Shown in pieces: positions 42,883 to 52,785 of a DNA stretch of 64,000 bases. The DNA lies in assembly GCF_000183725.1 (NCBI RefSeq), contig NC_014762.1, forward strand, positions 2,480,001 to 2,544,000, written 5' to 3'. Made by a program: the position numbers and the translations under genes. The notes beneath the pieces are model-generated. The model saw nothing but the letters and a program-made list of their open reading frames with translations, had not been told where the DNA came from and made no database searches. Source of the DNA: Sulfuricurvum kujiense DSM 16994. Lineage in GTDB: Bacteria; Campylobacterota; Campylobacteria; Campylobacterales; Sulfurimonadaceae. Each line of letters opens with the position of its first letter. Position 1 is the stretch's first letter.

Positions 42883-42958
42883 TGGTGGAGAATAGCGGGA
42901 TCGAACCGCTGACCTCCTGCGTGCAAAGCAGGCGCTCTCCCAGCTGAGCTAATTCCCC
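42883..42958 (-). tRNA. tRNA-Ala (anticodon TGC)
   Basis: A 76-base cloverleaf on the minus strand: acceptor GGGGAAT / ATTCTCC, D arm GCTCAGCTGGGAGAGC, anticodon loop TTTGCAC with TGC, T arm GGTTCGATC and an encoded CCA end. It lies in the 16S-23S spacer next to tRNA-Ile. Confidence 0.97.
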
Positions 42959-42974
42959 AGATAAGTGATACATA

Positions 42975-43051
42975 TGGTGGGTTTGAATGGACTCGAACCA
43001 TCGACCTCACCCTTATCAGGGGTGTGCTCTAACCAGCTGAGCTACAAACCC
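42975..43051 (-). tRNA. tRNA-Ile (anticodon GAT)
   Basis: A 77-base cloverleaf on the minus strand: acceptor GGGTTTG, D arm GCTCAGCTGGTTAGAGC, anticodon loop TGATAA with GAT, T arm GGTTCGAGTCC and an encoded CCA end. First tRNA of the rRNA spacer. Confidence 0.97.
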
Positions 43052-43073
43052 AATTGTTAAATCAAATAACATG

Positions 43074-43096
43074 GATCACTGAAAACTAAGTAGGTT
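43074..43096. repeat. Processing-stem arm, 3' side of pre-16S rRNA
   Basis: Twenty-three bases that pair with 44843-44865 in the transcript; the single mismatch in DNA is a G-U pair in RNA. It forms the RNase III stalk of 16S. Confidence 0.8.
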
Positions 43097-43165
43097 AACG
43101 GTCAAGACAATACTCTGTGAGATTTTAAGATGACGCAGTCAAATGAATGACTCGTCGTTACTCTT

Positions 43166-44677
<1,512 letters not shown>

Positions 44678-44842
44678 ATTGGTGTTCAATCCTATGACCC
44701 AAGATGTTAAAATCATTGGCTTCATAAATTGTTATCTATTTTACTTTTTGGTGATTGGTTAACCCAACCAAAGTAAATAGACGGTTGTTGTATTGTGTTG
44801 ACATTAAAGGTCAACGTCTTCGAGATTGTCTCGAAACCGCTA

Positions 44843-44865
44843 AACCTACTTAGTTTTCAATGATC
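44843..44865. repeat. Processing-stem arm, 5' side of pre-16S rRNA
   Basis: Pairs with 43074-43096 (22 Watson-Crick pairs and one G-U). Confidence 0.8.
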
Positions 44866-44919
44866 GCAAACTCAAACTCTAAACCTTAACTCAAGGCCTA
44901 TCAGCGTTTGTGGACGGGA

Positions 44920-44948
44920 ATTATAGGGGAAAATAGAATAGATGTCAA
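44920..44948 (-). promoter_or_regulatory. rrn P: Sigma70 promoter of the rRNA operon
   Basis: On the minus strand TTGACA (44948-44943) and TATAAT (44925-44920) are both exact consensus with a 17-base spacer, followed by a GC-poor start region. A run of A/T tracts upstream could bind the alpha subunit. Confidence 0.9.
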
Positions 44949-45095
44949 GAGGTTTTCGAAAGAAAATCGAAAATATGGCAAAAAAATTTCATTTTTTATT
45001 TTGAGCCTTACATTATGTAACGAATATACTCATTTTGCTCCTCTAAAACTCTTTTTTTACTCCGACGAACAAATAAACGATTAATGAAACTCATG

Positions 45096-45101
45096 TATAA
45101 T
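45096..45101 (+). promoter_or_regulatory. -10 element of the BI-1 gene
   Basis: TATAAT 33 bases before the ATG at 45135. It makes the in-frame ATG at 45084 unusable as start. Confidence 0.6.
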
Positions 45102-45134
45102 CCTTTTTGTAAAATCCCTATTAAGGAAAAAGCT

Positions 45135-45842
45135 ATGGCTTTATATGATCGAGAATACGCACGTCAAGGTGCTTTTGGTTACGAGAGCGCAAATCGAGAT
45201 GAAGCGCAGATCGTATCGTTTGTCAAGGAAACCTATAAATTGTTTGCTGCTTCAATGCTGGCAGGCGGTGTAGGTGCTTATGTCGGAATGCCGTTCGCGG
45301 GTATCGTTGCGGCAAATTACTGGTGGATCGCTATCCCATGGATGTTATTCGGTATGTTCGGTCTTCAAATGATCAAAAACAAACCGGGTGTCAACATGAT
45401 CGGATTGTTTACCTTTACTTTTGCGAGCGGTGTTATCATCACTCCGCTTCTCAGCCATATCCTCGGAATGGCCGGAGGAGCGACAATCGTCGGTAATGCG
45501 TTTTTTATGACGGCGGCCTTGTTCGGAGGTCTTAGTTTCTTTGCCATTAAAAGCGCAAAGGATTTCACAACATGGACCAAACCGATCATGATTGCTTTCT
45601 TTATTATATTAGCGGTATCGTTGATCAACGTCTTTTTCTTGAAAAGCCCGATGATCTACGTTGCGATTCAGGCAATTTTCTTGCTTGTTATCAGCATCAT
45701 GGTATTGATCGACACTCAAAACGTTATCCGCGGTGCGTATGAAACGCCGATGGACGGTGCAGTTGCGCTCTATCTTGATTTCTTTAACCTATTCGTTACG
45801 TTGCTCCAACTCTTCGGAATCTTCGGAAGCAGTGATGAGTAA
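45135..45842 (+). CDS. Bax inhibitor-1 (BI-1/YbhL) family membrane protein
   Basis: A 235-residue protein started at ATG 45135 after AAGGA. It has seven transmembrane helices and the BI-1 end pattern 'LIDTQNVIRGAYETPMDGAVALYLDFFNLFVTL' region with the conserved Asp pair thought to gate proton or calcium flow (D near 'LIDTQ' and 'YLDFFN'). Members act as pH-dependent calcium leak channels or membrane stress factors. The ThiD2-like gene overlaps its end by 8 bases. Confidence 0.9.
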   Translation: MALYDREYARQGAFGYESANRDEAQIVSFVKETYKLFAASMLAGGVGAYVGMPFAGIVAANYWWIAIPWMLFGMFGLQMIKNKPGVNMIGLFTFTFASGVIITPLLSHILGMAGGATIVGNAFFMTAALFGGLSFFAIKSAKDFTTWTKPIMIAFFIILAVSLINVFFLKSPMIYVAIQAIFLLVISIMVLIDTQNVIRGAYETPMDGAVALYLDFFNLFVTLLQLFGIFGSSDE

Positions 45843-46248
45843 CCCTCTTCCCCCGGAGCTTCTCCGGGTGGTCGATGCCAATCTCAACCGCCTCAAAGAG
45901 GGTATCCGTGTGATTGAGGATATAGCGCGCTATGTTCACAATGACAAGGAACTCTCCACTTCTCTTAAAAATCTCCGCCACCAATGCCGTATCGAACCCC
46001 TCGAAGAGCTCCTCGCTTCGCGTGACAGTGTTAATGACGTACTTCGCCCTACGATGAAAAGCGAAATGAACCGTACCGATCTGCGTTCTATATTAATAGC
46101 AAACTATAAACGGGGACAAGAATCTTCACGTGTTTTGGAAGAGCTCTATAAGATAGTGGAACCTGCTTTGAGCGAACGGTTTAAAAACATCCGCTATGAA
46201 CTCTATACATTAGAGAAGAAAAACCTATTATCTGATTTGAATGCCTAA
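45835..46248 (+). CDS. ThiD2-like thiamine-phosphate pyrophosphorylase-related protein
   Basis: A 137-residue protein started at ATG 45835 inside the end of the BI-1 gene. The signature 'VVDANLNRLKEGIRVIEDIARY' region, 'LKNLRHQC', 'LLASRDSVNDV' and 'NYKRGQESSRVLEELYKI' match, from memory, the ThiD2-type helical domain that precedes ThiE in some bacteria; here it stands alone. Role in thiamine phosphate handling is inferred from that family only. Confidence 0.7.
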   Translation: MSNPLPPELLRVVDANLNRLKEGIRVIEDIARYVHNDKELSTSLKNLRHQCRIEPLEELLASRDSVNDVLRPTMKSEMNRTDLRSILIANYKRGQESSRVLEELYKIVEPALSERFKNIRYELYTLEKKNLLSDLNA

Positions 46249-46253
46249 GAGAT

Positions 46254-46284
46254 AAAAGCTTGCCTCTTGAGAGGCAGAACTTTT
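46254..46284. terminator. Bidirectional terminator between convergent genes
   Basis: GCCTCT-TG-AGAGGC core with AAAAG on the left and CTTTT on the right, so that a T-run follows the stem in both directions. Confidence 0.8.
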
Positions 46285-46657
46285 AGTGGCGGCACTCGCC
46301 GTCGTGGCAATGCATTTGCTTCTCGACATACTCATCAGAAATATGAAGATTGGTGCAGGAATCAAGAAGCCCGTAAAGCTCCATCTCCGCTCCGCTGACA
46401 TGACGGACAATATTTCCCTCTCCGTCAATAAAGACAAACGTCTCGTACTTATGCTCATTCTTTTTAATATGGTGAGAAAAAATAACATATTCAGCTTTTA
46501 CGAGTTCGGGAAAGTGGCTGCACGAAGCGATGTATTTTTCACATTCCCTGTTAATCTTTTTGATTTCCAGAAATTCGGATTGAATTGCGTCCCGAAGAAC
46601 CGGCATGAGATTAGGGATGACATCTTTTAGGTTATCGTATTTTTCGATCCCCTTCAT
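46283..46657 (-). CDS. Small hypothetical protein with His/Cys C-terminus
   Basis: A 124-residue soluble protein; 'KYIASCSHFPELVKAEYVI' and 'YETFVFIDGEGNIVRHVSG' suggest an alpha/beta fold. The C-terminus 'QMHCHDGECRH' has three His and two Cys and could bind a metal. No family is recognised. It shares its upstream gap of about 100 bases with the divergent LRR-kinase gene. Confidence 0.65.
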   Translation of the reverse strand: MKGIEKYDNLKDVIPNLMPVLRDAIQSEFLEIKKINRECEKYIASCSHFPELVKAEYVIFSHHIKKNEHKYETFVFIDGEGNIVRHVSGAEMELYGLLDSCTNLHISDEYVEKQMHCHDGECRH

Positions 46658-46757
46658 AATACACTCCTCATTGGTATTCTATATAATAGGGATAGTATAT
46701 CGCTTTAGTTCAAATAACGGTAAAATTCCGACACTAACTGATTTGGAAAAGGGCTTT

Positions 46758-48011
46758 ATGCACACATTGGCACAATTGCGCTCCGGTGAACTCAAAGGGG
46801 CAACACGGCTAACTCTCCGTGAGAACCTCACCTCTTTCCCCGAAGAGATATTCGATCTGGCCGATACTTTAGAGATTCTGGATCTGAGCAACAACCGCCT
46901 CTCTTCGCTTCCAAATGATATAAACAGACTGAAAAAACTGAAAATAGCCTTCTTCTCCAATAACCGCTTTACCTCCCTCCCCTCGTTCAAAGGGTGCGAA
47001 CACCTTTATATGGTAGGATTTAAAAGCAATCAGATCGAAACCTTTGACGAAGAAGTTCTTCCTGAGTCTATCAGCTGGCTCATTCTGACCGACAACCGCC
47101 TCGTAAACCTTCCCCGCTCTATCGGAAACTTGTGCAAACTGCAAAAATGTGCACTGGCAGGGAACCAACTCGAATCACTCCCCGACGAGATGGCCTCATG
47201 CCGGAACTTAGAGCTTCTCCGCCTCTCGGCGAATAACCTCCATGAGATCCCCTCATGGCTATGGAATCTGCCGAAACTCTCATGGCTCGCCTTTTCGGGG
47301 AATCCGTGCAGTCCGAAGGCTCAGTTTGAACTTCAAGAGATTGCCTACGAATCGTTAGAGGTGAAAGAAAAATTGGGTTCGGGGGCTTCGGGGGATATTT
47401 ACAAAGCCTACTCAAACGCGGATGAACAGTCCGTTGCCCTGAAACTCTTCAAAGGTGCCATCACGAGCGACGGCTATGCCCACGATGAGATGAACGCCAC
47501 CATGAGTACCGGGGAGCATCCGAACCTCATCAAAGTCCTCTCGAAAGTAGCGGGGGATGAGCGTCTGGGGCTGGTACTCGAATACATCCCCGATGTATAC
47601 CGCAATCTCGGACTTCCCCCCGATTTTGAGACCTGCACCCGCGATACGTTCACCGAAGAGACCTCATTTTCTATCGAAACCGTCTACGCCGTCGCAAAAG
47701 CTATTGCCTCTGCAGCGGCACACCTGCACGCACGAGGGCTGATGCACGGCGATCTCTACGCCCACAACATCCTCATCAACGACGATGACCACTGCTATCT
47801 TGGGGATTTCGGCGCGGCGAGCTTTTACGAACCGTGCGAAAAAGCATTTGAGAAAATCGAAGTGCGGGCATTCGGATGCCTTATCGAAGATATGCTCTCG
47901 CTCTGCCCTGCCAAAGAGGGAGCTATCTATACTATGTTAGAAGAGCTAAGAGAGAAATGTATGAATGAAGCAGTAGAAGAGAGACCGCTATTTAGTGAGA
48001 TGGGGTTGTAA
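46758..48011 (+). CDS. Leucine-rich-repeat protein kinase
   Basis: A 417-residue protein started at ATG 46758 after AAAAGGG; longer frames upstream cross the promoter area. Residues about 15-220 hold eight or so LRRs ('LEILDLSNNRLSSLP', 'LQKCALAGNQLESLP'). Residues about 235-417 form a Ser/Thr kinase fold: 'LGSGASGDIYKA' P-loop, 'ALKLF' Lys, 'HGDLYAHNILI' catalytic loop (Asp and Asn present, with GD in place of RD) and 'LGDFGAAS' (DFG). This eukaryote-like fusion is scattered in bacteria and points to transfer. It overlaps the convergent bioC by 20 bases. Confidence 0.88.
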   Translation: MHTLAQLRSGELKGATRLTLRENLTSFPEEIFDLADTLEILDLSNNRLSSLPNDINRLKKLKIAFFSNNRFTSLPSFKGCEHLYMVGFKSNQIETFDEEVLPESISWLILTDNRLVNLPRSIGNLCKLQKCALAGNQLESLPDEMASCRNLELLRLSANNLHEIPSWLWNLPKLSWLAFSGNPCSPKAQFELQEIAYESLEVKEKLGSGASGDIYKAYSNADEQSVALKLFKGAITSDGYAHDEMNATMSTGEHPNLIKVLSKVAGDERLGLVLEYIPDVYRNLGLPPDFETCTRDTFTEETSFSIETVYAVAKAIASAAAHLHARGLMHGDLYAHNILINDDDHCYLGDFGAASFYEPCEKAFEKIEVRAFGCLIEDMLSLCPAKEGAIYTMLEELREKCMNEAVEERPLFSEMGL

Positions 48012-48687
48012 TAAACACAACCTCAAATTCGAGATAGTTCAGCGGATACGTTTCCATCAGTTTTTTCGTCTGCGTAAAATCAAGAACTCTGCGTCCTCCG
48101 CTCACCCCGCTGCGCTTGATATAGCGAAACATCTCTCTGACCGAATCAAATTCTAACGTCGTGTGGAGCACTTCGAACCGTGCGTCCAGATATTTCTCGG
48201 CAATAGCCATCACCTCGTCGCTCGAACGCAATAGAGGGGTGACCCCCGCAGATTCGTGAAGGGTTTTAAAAGTTCCTGCGGTGAAGATTGCCAATGACAT
48301 CGGGGTGTTGAGTGAAGCGAGAGAACATATAACGCTATCTAAATCATCCGCCCACTGCAATGCCGAGGCGGAATAGATCCGATCATACTGTTCCTCTTTC
48401 AATCTCTCAAACAATAGCGGATCGTTAAAGTCACCCAACACTAATTCGACATTCGATGACGAAGGGTGATGTTCCAGCATTGACGCGGAGAAATCAACGC
48501 CGACAAACCGCTCAATCTCCCAATCGATCAGAGAATAGAGAGTGCCGTTCCCGCATCCCAAATCCACAATAGACTTTGGTTTATCTGAGGTAGAGGCGAT
48601 CAGCTTTTCGGCAACATGGCGCTGGATAACATTGCGGCTGCCGTATTCGGCGGCGTAGCGTGAGAATTCATGGCAGGCGCTGCTCAT
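47992..48687 (-). CDS. bioC: Malonyl-ACP O-methyltransferase (BioC-like)
   Basis: A 231-residue class I SAM-dependent methyltransferase: N-terminal 'FSRYAAEYGSRNVIQRHVAE' region, SAM motif 'VDLGCGNGTLYSL' near residue 41, and 'YSASALQWADDL' near 105, which is the BioC pattern. BioC caps malonyl-ACP to start pimelate synthesis for biotin. The gene overlaps znuB upstream by 4 bases, an unusual partner for biotin synthesis, and the symbol rests on the family pattern only. Confidence 0.75.
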   Translation of the reverse strand: MSSACHEFSRYAAEYGSRNVIQRHVAEKLIASTSDKPKSIVDLGCGNGTLYSLIDWEIERFVGVDFSASMLEHHPSSSNVELVLGDFNDPLLFERLKEEQYDRIYSASALQWADDLDSVICSLASLNTPMSLAIFTAGTFKTLHESAGVTPLLRSSDEVMAIAEKYLDARFEVLHTTLEFDSVREMFRYIKRSGVSGGRRVLDFTQTKKLMETYPLNYLEFEVVFITTPSH

Positions 48688-49481
48688 CGGCGATTAACCG
48701 CCAATGCCACAATAAACAATCCCAAAAGTACAAGGACGATCGCCGCGCCGCTGGGGAGTGCAAAGAAATACGAGGCGATTAGTCCGATAACCACCGAGAT
48801 AAGAGCGATTACAACCGAGAGAAGCGCGGTAGGATAAAACCCCATCCCGAATCGGATCGCCGCAACGGGAGGGATCACCATCAGCGCACCGATCAAAAGC
48901 GTCCCGACCACCCGAATAGAGAGGGCAATAATAATCGCAATCACGCTGACAAGCATGAAGTTGAGCATCGTGACGCGGATACCTCCCGCCCGGGCGACAT
49001 CCTCATCAAAAGCGATAAAGTAAAGCTCTTTGAAAAAAGCCAAAAGGAGCGCCATCGCCAAAGAGCCGAATATCCCCATCACCCACAAATCTTCAACACT
49101 GACCGAGAGGATCGAACCGAAAAGATAGCTAAAGAGCGAAGCGTTAAACGATCCCGCCAGTGAGACGATGACAATGGCAAGGGCGAGTGAACCCGAGAGA
49201 AAAATAGCAAGTACCGAATCCGAATACATCCCGTGGACGCTCCGCAGATACTCGATAAGCCATGAGGCGACGAGTGACGCAGCAACAGCCATCCATAGCG
49301 GGCTGAGACCGAACAATAGCCCAACCGATACCCCGACGAGTGAGACATGTGCCAATGTTTCGCTCAGCAGTGAATAGCGCCGAAGGACGATAAACGATCC
49401 CCCCAGCGAGGCGAGAACCGCGATCATAAGCCCGGCGATAAAAGCCCGCTGCATAAAGGGGTAATCAAGCATTTCTAACAT
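48684..49481 (-). CDS. znuB: Zinc (or manganese) ABC transporter permease
   Basis: A 265-residue inner-membrane permease with about eight helices: 'SLGGSFIVLRRYSLLSETLAHVSLVGV' region near the start is the ABC-3 family signature ('GD/G..L.HA..PG'-like coupling helix) and 'VVGTLLIGALMVIPPVAA' near residue 187 is the conserved late motif. It is third in the znuA-znuC-znuB operon, 12 bases after znuC. Confidence 0.9.
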   Translation of the reverse strand: MLEMLDYPFMQRAFIAGLMIAVLASLGGSFIVLRRYSLLSETLAHVSLVGVSVGLLFGLSPLWMAVAASLVASWLIEYLRSVHGMYSDSVLAIFLSGSLALAIVIVSLAGSFNASLFSYLFGSILSVSVEDLWVMGIFGSLAMALLLAFFKELYFIAFDEDVARAGGIRVTMLNFMLVSVIAIIIALSIRVVGTLLIGALMVIPPVAAIRFGMGFYPTALLSVVIALISVVIGLIASYFFALPSGAAIVLVLLGLFIVALAVNRR

Positions 49482-49493
49482 CTCTTACCTCCT

Positions 49494-50255
49494 TCAATGA
49501 TTATGGCACACGACGTGCGCCGGTGTGCCGTAGAGTCGGCTCATCTCGTCGCATCGGACGACTTCCGCCGGGTTCTGGGAAACCAATAGCGTTTGGTTGA
49601 CAAACAATACGCGGGTAATATCCTCGGCAATCACCCCGATATCGTGGGTGATAAAGAGGATGGAAAGCTTTTTGGTACGGTTGAGGGTACGCAGAAGCTC
49701 ATAAAAACGGTGCTGCGATTCGACATCAATCCCCGTGTTGGGTTCATCAACAATCAAGACATCGGGATTGGAGGCTAATGCACGGGCGATCATCACCCGC
49801 TGACGCTGTCCCCCTGAGAGGTTTCCGATGAGGCGGTCGGATAAATCGGCTACCCCCATCAGCTCCATCGCTTCAACGATAGCCGATTTATCTTCGGAAG
49901 ATTCAAATCCAAAAATACCCCGTCTGGCGTAGCGCCCCATTCCGACCACTTCACGAACGGTTGCCGGAAACGAACCGTCAACAAGGGCAGAACGTTGGGG
50001 AACGTACCCGATACGGTTCCAATCGCGAAACCGCTTTTGGGATGTTCCGAAAAGTTTTATCTCGCCTGAAGTCGGTTTTTCCAGCCCCAGCAAAAGACGG
50101 ATAAGAGTCGTTTTTCCTCCGCCGTTAGGTCCGATAATAGCGCAATATTCCCCCGGCAAGATTTGAAACGTCGCCCCCTTGAGGACAAGATTTCCGTGCC
50201 GCTCAAAGTTAAGGTTGTTTACGTCAAAAAGGCTGGGGGAGAATTTCAACGGCAC
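49494..50255 (-). CDS. znuC: Zinc ABC transporter ATP-binding protein
   Basis: A 253-residue ABC ATPase: Walker A 'GPNGGGKTT' near residue 43, signature 'LSGGQRQR' near 146, Walker B 'VLIVDEP' near 166 and switch His in 'FITHDIG' near 200. It overlaps znuA by 10 bases. It drives uptake of the metal delivered by the ZnuA-type binding protein. Confidence 0.92.
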   Translation of the reverse strand: MPLKFSPSLFDVNNLNFERHGNLVLKGATFQILPGEYCAIIGPNGGGKTTLIRLLLGLEKPTSGEIKLFGTSQKRFRDWNRIGYVPQRSALVDGSFPATVREVVGMGRYARRGIFGFESSEDKSAIVEAMELMGVADLSDRLIGNLSGGQRQRVMIARALASNPDVLIVDEPNTGIDVESQHRFYELLRTLNRTKKLSILFITHDIGVIAEDITRVLFVNQTLLVSQNPAEVVRCDEMSRLYGTPAHVVCHNH

Positions 50256-51202
50256 TCCATCGCTTCACGCAATTTTTTCAGATTCTCACGCATGATCGTG
50301 AGATAGGTTTGATGGGATTTTAACTCATCTTGGCTAATATTTTCCAGCGGCTGCAATGCTACCGCTTTGGCTCCCGTCTCTTTGGCAATCGTTTGGGAGA
50401 CGTTGTCGTTTATAAATTCCTCGAAAAAGATCGTTTTCACGCCGTGCTTATTGATCGTTGCAATAATATCGGCGATATTTTTGGCGCTCGGCTGTTCATC
50501 CGAAGAGAGTCCGATGACCGATACGTTTTCGAGCTTGTTTGCCGAAGCAAGATAGCCGAACGCGTCATGGTTGGAGACGAGAGTGCGGTTTTTACACTCG
50601 GTTAGACCTGATGCGTATTCGGCTTTCAGTCGTTGAAGCTCTCCGATATAGGTGGCGGCGTTACCGTGAAACACCTCCGCTTCGGCGGGGAGAAGTTTAG
50701 AAAACTCCGCATCAAAAATTTGGGTCATTTTGATCATATTGTCGATATCGAGCCAGTAATGGGGGTCAAACGCACCTTCATGATGATGTTCTCCGTCCGT
50801 CTCTTCGCCATGATGGTCGGCTTCGCCTTTCAACAAAACAACATGCCCGCTCATATCGATCACCTGGGTCGTTTTAGGGAGGGTATTTTTAAGATTTTCC
50901 GCCCAGCTTTCAAATCCCGCACCGTTGTAGACGAACAGTGAAGATTTAGAAATATCGGCAACTTGGGAAGGGTTCGGCGTGAACATGTGGGCATCCGTAC
51001 CCAGCGGAATGATCGGGTGTACTTCTACCGAATCTCCCGCAACCGTCTTGGCAATTTCATACAATGCAAACGTACTGACGGAAATAATCGGCTTCGTTTG
51101 AGACGATACCTCTTTACTTTGAGGCTTTGGCGAAAAGAAACTGACCCCGATCACGATTACGGCGATAATACCGCCAAAAATTATCAGTCGTTTGGTATCC
51201 AT
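50246..51202 (-). CDS. znuA: Zinc-binding periplasmic protein
   Basis: A 318-residue cluster 9 (TroA/ZnuA) binding protein with an N-terminal membrane-type signal. Metal ligands are at 'GTDAHMF' (His near 68), 'FDPHYWLD' (His near 148) and 'VSNHDAFGYL' (His near 212). A His/Glu/Asp-rich loop ('ADHHGEE', 'GEHHHEG') near residue 127-142 marks a zinc-specific protein. The gene is divergent from the Zur-like regulator with a palindrome between them. Confidence 0.93.
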   Translation of the reverse strand: MDTKRLIIFGGIIAVIVIGVSFFSPKPQSKEVSSQTKPIISVSTFALYEIAKTVAGDSVEVHPIIPLGTDAHMFTPNPSQVADISKSSLFVYNGAGFESWAENLKNTLPKTTQVIDMSGHVVLLKGEADHHGEETDGEHHHEGAFDPHYWLDIDNMIKMTQIFDAEFSKLLPAEAEVFHGNAATYIGELQRLKAEYASGLTECKNRTLVSNHDAFGYLASANKLENVSVIGLSSDEQPSAKNIADIIATINKHGVKTIFFEEFINDNVSQTIAKETGAKAVALQPLENISQDELKSHQTYLTIMRENLKKLREAMECR

Positions 51203-51242
51203 ACTTCAGTTTCCTTATAATAAAATTCGGATACCATTCTAA

Positions 51243-51257
51243 TGCAACTCAGTTGCA
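51243..51257. promoter_or_regulatory. Probable Zur operator between znuA and the Fur-family gene
   Basis: TGCAACT-C-AGTTGCA, a perfect 15-base palindrome in an 87-base divergent gap. Zinc regulators of the Fur family often act on palindromes of this kind, here able to control both operons. Confidence 0.7.
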
Positions 51258-51289
51258 ATAAACCTTAAATTTTAAGAAGTCTTATCAAA

Positions 51290-51661
51290 ATGACACTCGA
51301 TGAAAAAATCAGCGCCAACGGATTTCGACTCACCGCTCCGCGCAAAAAAATCCTCACAATCCTCTCCGATCAAAAACAGCCGATCAGTTTCGAGGAGTAC
51401 AGCGCCCTGGATCCGATGATCGACAAAAGTACCTTTTATAGAACCATGCAAGCCTTTGAATCAGCCCAAATCATTAGCGGGATCGAATCAGATGCCGGAA
51501 AACGGTATTTTGAACTCTCCGATACTATCCATCCCCATTTTATATGCCAAAACTGTCATGCTATCACCTGCCTGCATCCCCAGCCGATCATTTCCCCCAG
51601 CGGATATACCATCGATTCAGTCATCTACAAAGGGCAATGCCCTCTATGCTCCGCTTCGTAA
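51290..51661 (+). CDS. zur: Fur-family zinc uptake regulator (Zur-like)
   Basis: A 123-residue protein, at the short end for Fur/Zur. It has the winged helix ('GFRLTAPRKKIL', 'STFYRTMQAFESAQII') and a zinc-binding C-terminal part with 'HPHFICQNC' and 'GQCPLC', the two CxxC pairs of the structural site. It lies beside znuABC with a shared palindrome, so zinc-dependent repression of that operon is likely. Peroxide or iron roles are less likely from context. Confidence 0.85.
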   Translation: MTLDEKISANGFRLTAPRKKILTILSDQKQPISFEEYSALDPMIDKSTFYRTMQAFESAQIISGIESDAGKRYFELSDTIHPHFICQNCHAITCLHPQPIISPSGYTIDSVIYKGQCPLCSAS

Positions 51662-51675
51662 ATTCAGCGTCTCTT

Positions 51676-51768
51676 TTACTGCGTATAATAAACCCAATAA
51701 GCAAAAGAGGTTATGGCAATACCGACAGCCAACCCGAGTTTTTTCTTCAATGTACATTTTGAACACAC
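51676..51768 (-). CDS. Thirty-residue membrane peptide with CxxC
   Basis: GTG start eight bases after AGGAG, 30 codons, TAA. The peptide begins 'MCSKCTLKKK' and then has one hydrophobic helix ('LGLAVGIAITSFAYWVYY'). The CxxC and Lys patch before the helix look like a real small membrane protein. It is convergent with the Zur-like gene and divergent from secG. No family recognised. Confidence 0.5.
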   Translation of the reverse strand: MCSKCTLKKKLGLAVGIAITSFAYWVYYTQ

Positions 51769-51851
51769 AACGTTGTCTCCTATCTAAAAGAAGCATCTTA
51801 ATCACTCTCTCATTAAACTAAAGCTTCATCGGCCTCTTATAAACACTATGC

Positions 51852-51857
51852 TATAAT
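51852..51857 (+). promoter_or_regulatory. -10 element of the secG operon
   Basis: TATAAT 32 bases before the secG ATG. Confidence 0.6.
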
Positions 51858-51889
51858 CGCGAACTTTTTTACTAATATCAAGGATTAAC

Positions 51890-52207
51890 ATGACAGGTAT
51901 ACTGCTCATCGTGCAGATCGTTTTGGTCGTTATGATCACCATCGCGGTACTGCTCCAAAAAAGCTCAAGCATCGGTTTAGGAGCTTACAGCGGCTCTAAC
52001 GAATCGGTCTTCGGAGCTAAAGGACCGGGAAGCTTTTTAGCTAAAGTAACCTTTTTTCTAGGGTTTGTATTTATCGTTAATACGGTTGCTTTGGGCTATT
52101 TCTATGCTCAGCAGAAAAATGAATCCGTTGTAGATGCAATGGTTGAAAAAACTGATGTTGCCGCTCCGACGATTAATATCGTCAACGATGCCAACACTAC
52201 AAAATAA
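51890..52207 (+). CDS. secG: Preprotein translocase subunit SecG
   Basis: A 105-residue protein with two transmembrane helices and the SecG loop 'LLQKSSSIGLGAYSGSNES' with 'VFGAKGPGSFLAKVT', the most conserved part of the family. It is part of the SecYEG channel in the inner membrane. The frr start lies 18 bases after its stop, so secG-frr-pyrE form an operon. Confidence 0.93.
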   Translation: MTGILLIVQIVLVVMITIAVLLQKSSSIGLGAYSGSNESVFGAKGPGSFLAKVTFFLGFVFIVNTVALGYFYAQQKNESVVDAMVEKTDVAAPTINIVNDANTTK

Positions 52208-52225
52208 TTGCCGGAGAAAAAACCT

Positions 52226-52783
52226 ATGTTAGACGAAGTGTATCAATTTTGCGAAGAAAAAATGCAAGGAAGCTGTGATCATATGATCCACAACTTCCGA
52301 ACTCTCCGTACCGGTAGAGTAACGACCAAAATTTTGGACAACGTCCGTGTAGAAAACTACGGGTCAATGGTGCCGCTTGATCAGGCAGCCAGCGTATTGG
52401 CAACCGATGCGACGACCATCACCATCTCTCCGTGGGATAAATCGATGCTTTCCGTCATCGAAAAAGCGATCCAAAAAGCCGATATCGGGGTCAATCCGAA
52501 CAACAACGGAACCGACATCAAACTCTTCTTCCCTCCGATGACGGTAGAACAGCGCCAAGAGACGGCGAAAAAAGCCAAAGGGATGGCGGAAGATGCCAAA
52601 GTCGGCGTCCGTAACGACCGCAAAAAAGCAAATGACAAAATCAAAGTGCTCGAAAAAGACAAACTGATCACTGCGGATGAATCTAAAGGGGCTCAGGACA
52701 AAGTCCAAAAGATCACCGATAAATACATCTCTAAAATCGAAGACCTGCTCAAAGCTAAAGAGCAAGACATCTTGACGGTATAA
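52226..52783 (+). CDS. frr: Ribosome recycling factor
   Basis: A 185-residue protein from '[14 protein letters not shown]'; a TTG six codons earlier overlaps the ribosome site CCGGAG and is rejected. Core motifs are '[20 protein letters not shown]', '[16 protein letters not shown]' and the late '[13 protein letters not shown]'. RRF splits the post-termination ribosome with EF-G. Confidence 0.96.
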   Translation: MLDEVYQFCEEKMQGSCDHMIHNFRTLRTGRVTTKILDNVRVENYGSMVPLDQAASVLATDATTITISPWDKSMLSVIEKAIQKADIGVNPNNNGTDIKLFFPPMTVEQRQETAKKAKGMAEDAKVGVRNDRKKANDKIKVLEKDKLITADESKGAQDKVQKITDKYISKIEDLLKAKEQDILTV

Positions 52784-52785
52784 TC

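Larger units (their letters stand above)
44678..45134. other. rRNA leader and promoter region
   Basis: A 457-base gap between 16S and the BI-1 gene. It holds the 16S leader (44678-44912, with the processing arm), the rRNA promoter (44920-44948) and on the other strand the -10 box of the BI-1 gene at 45096. The part from 44949 to 45060 is very AT-rich, as in an UP element. Confidence 0.7.

Noticed and set aside
45084-45134. Longer N-terminus of the BI-1 protein
   Set aside because: The -10 box at 45096-45101 lies inside it, and AAGGA precedes the ATG at 45135.
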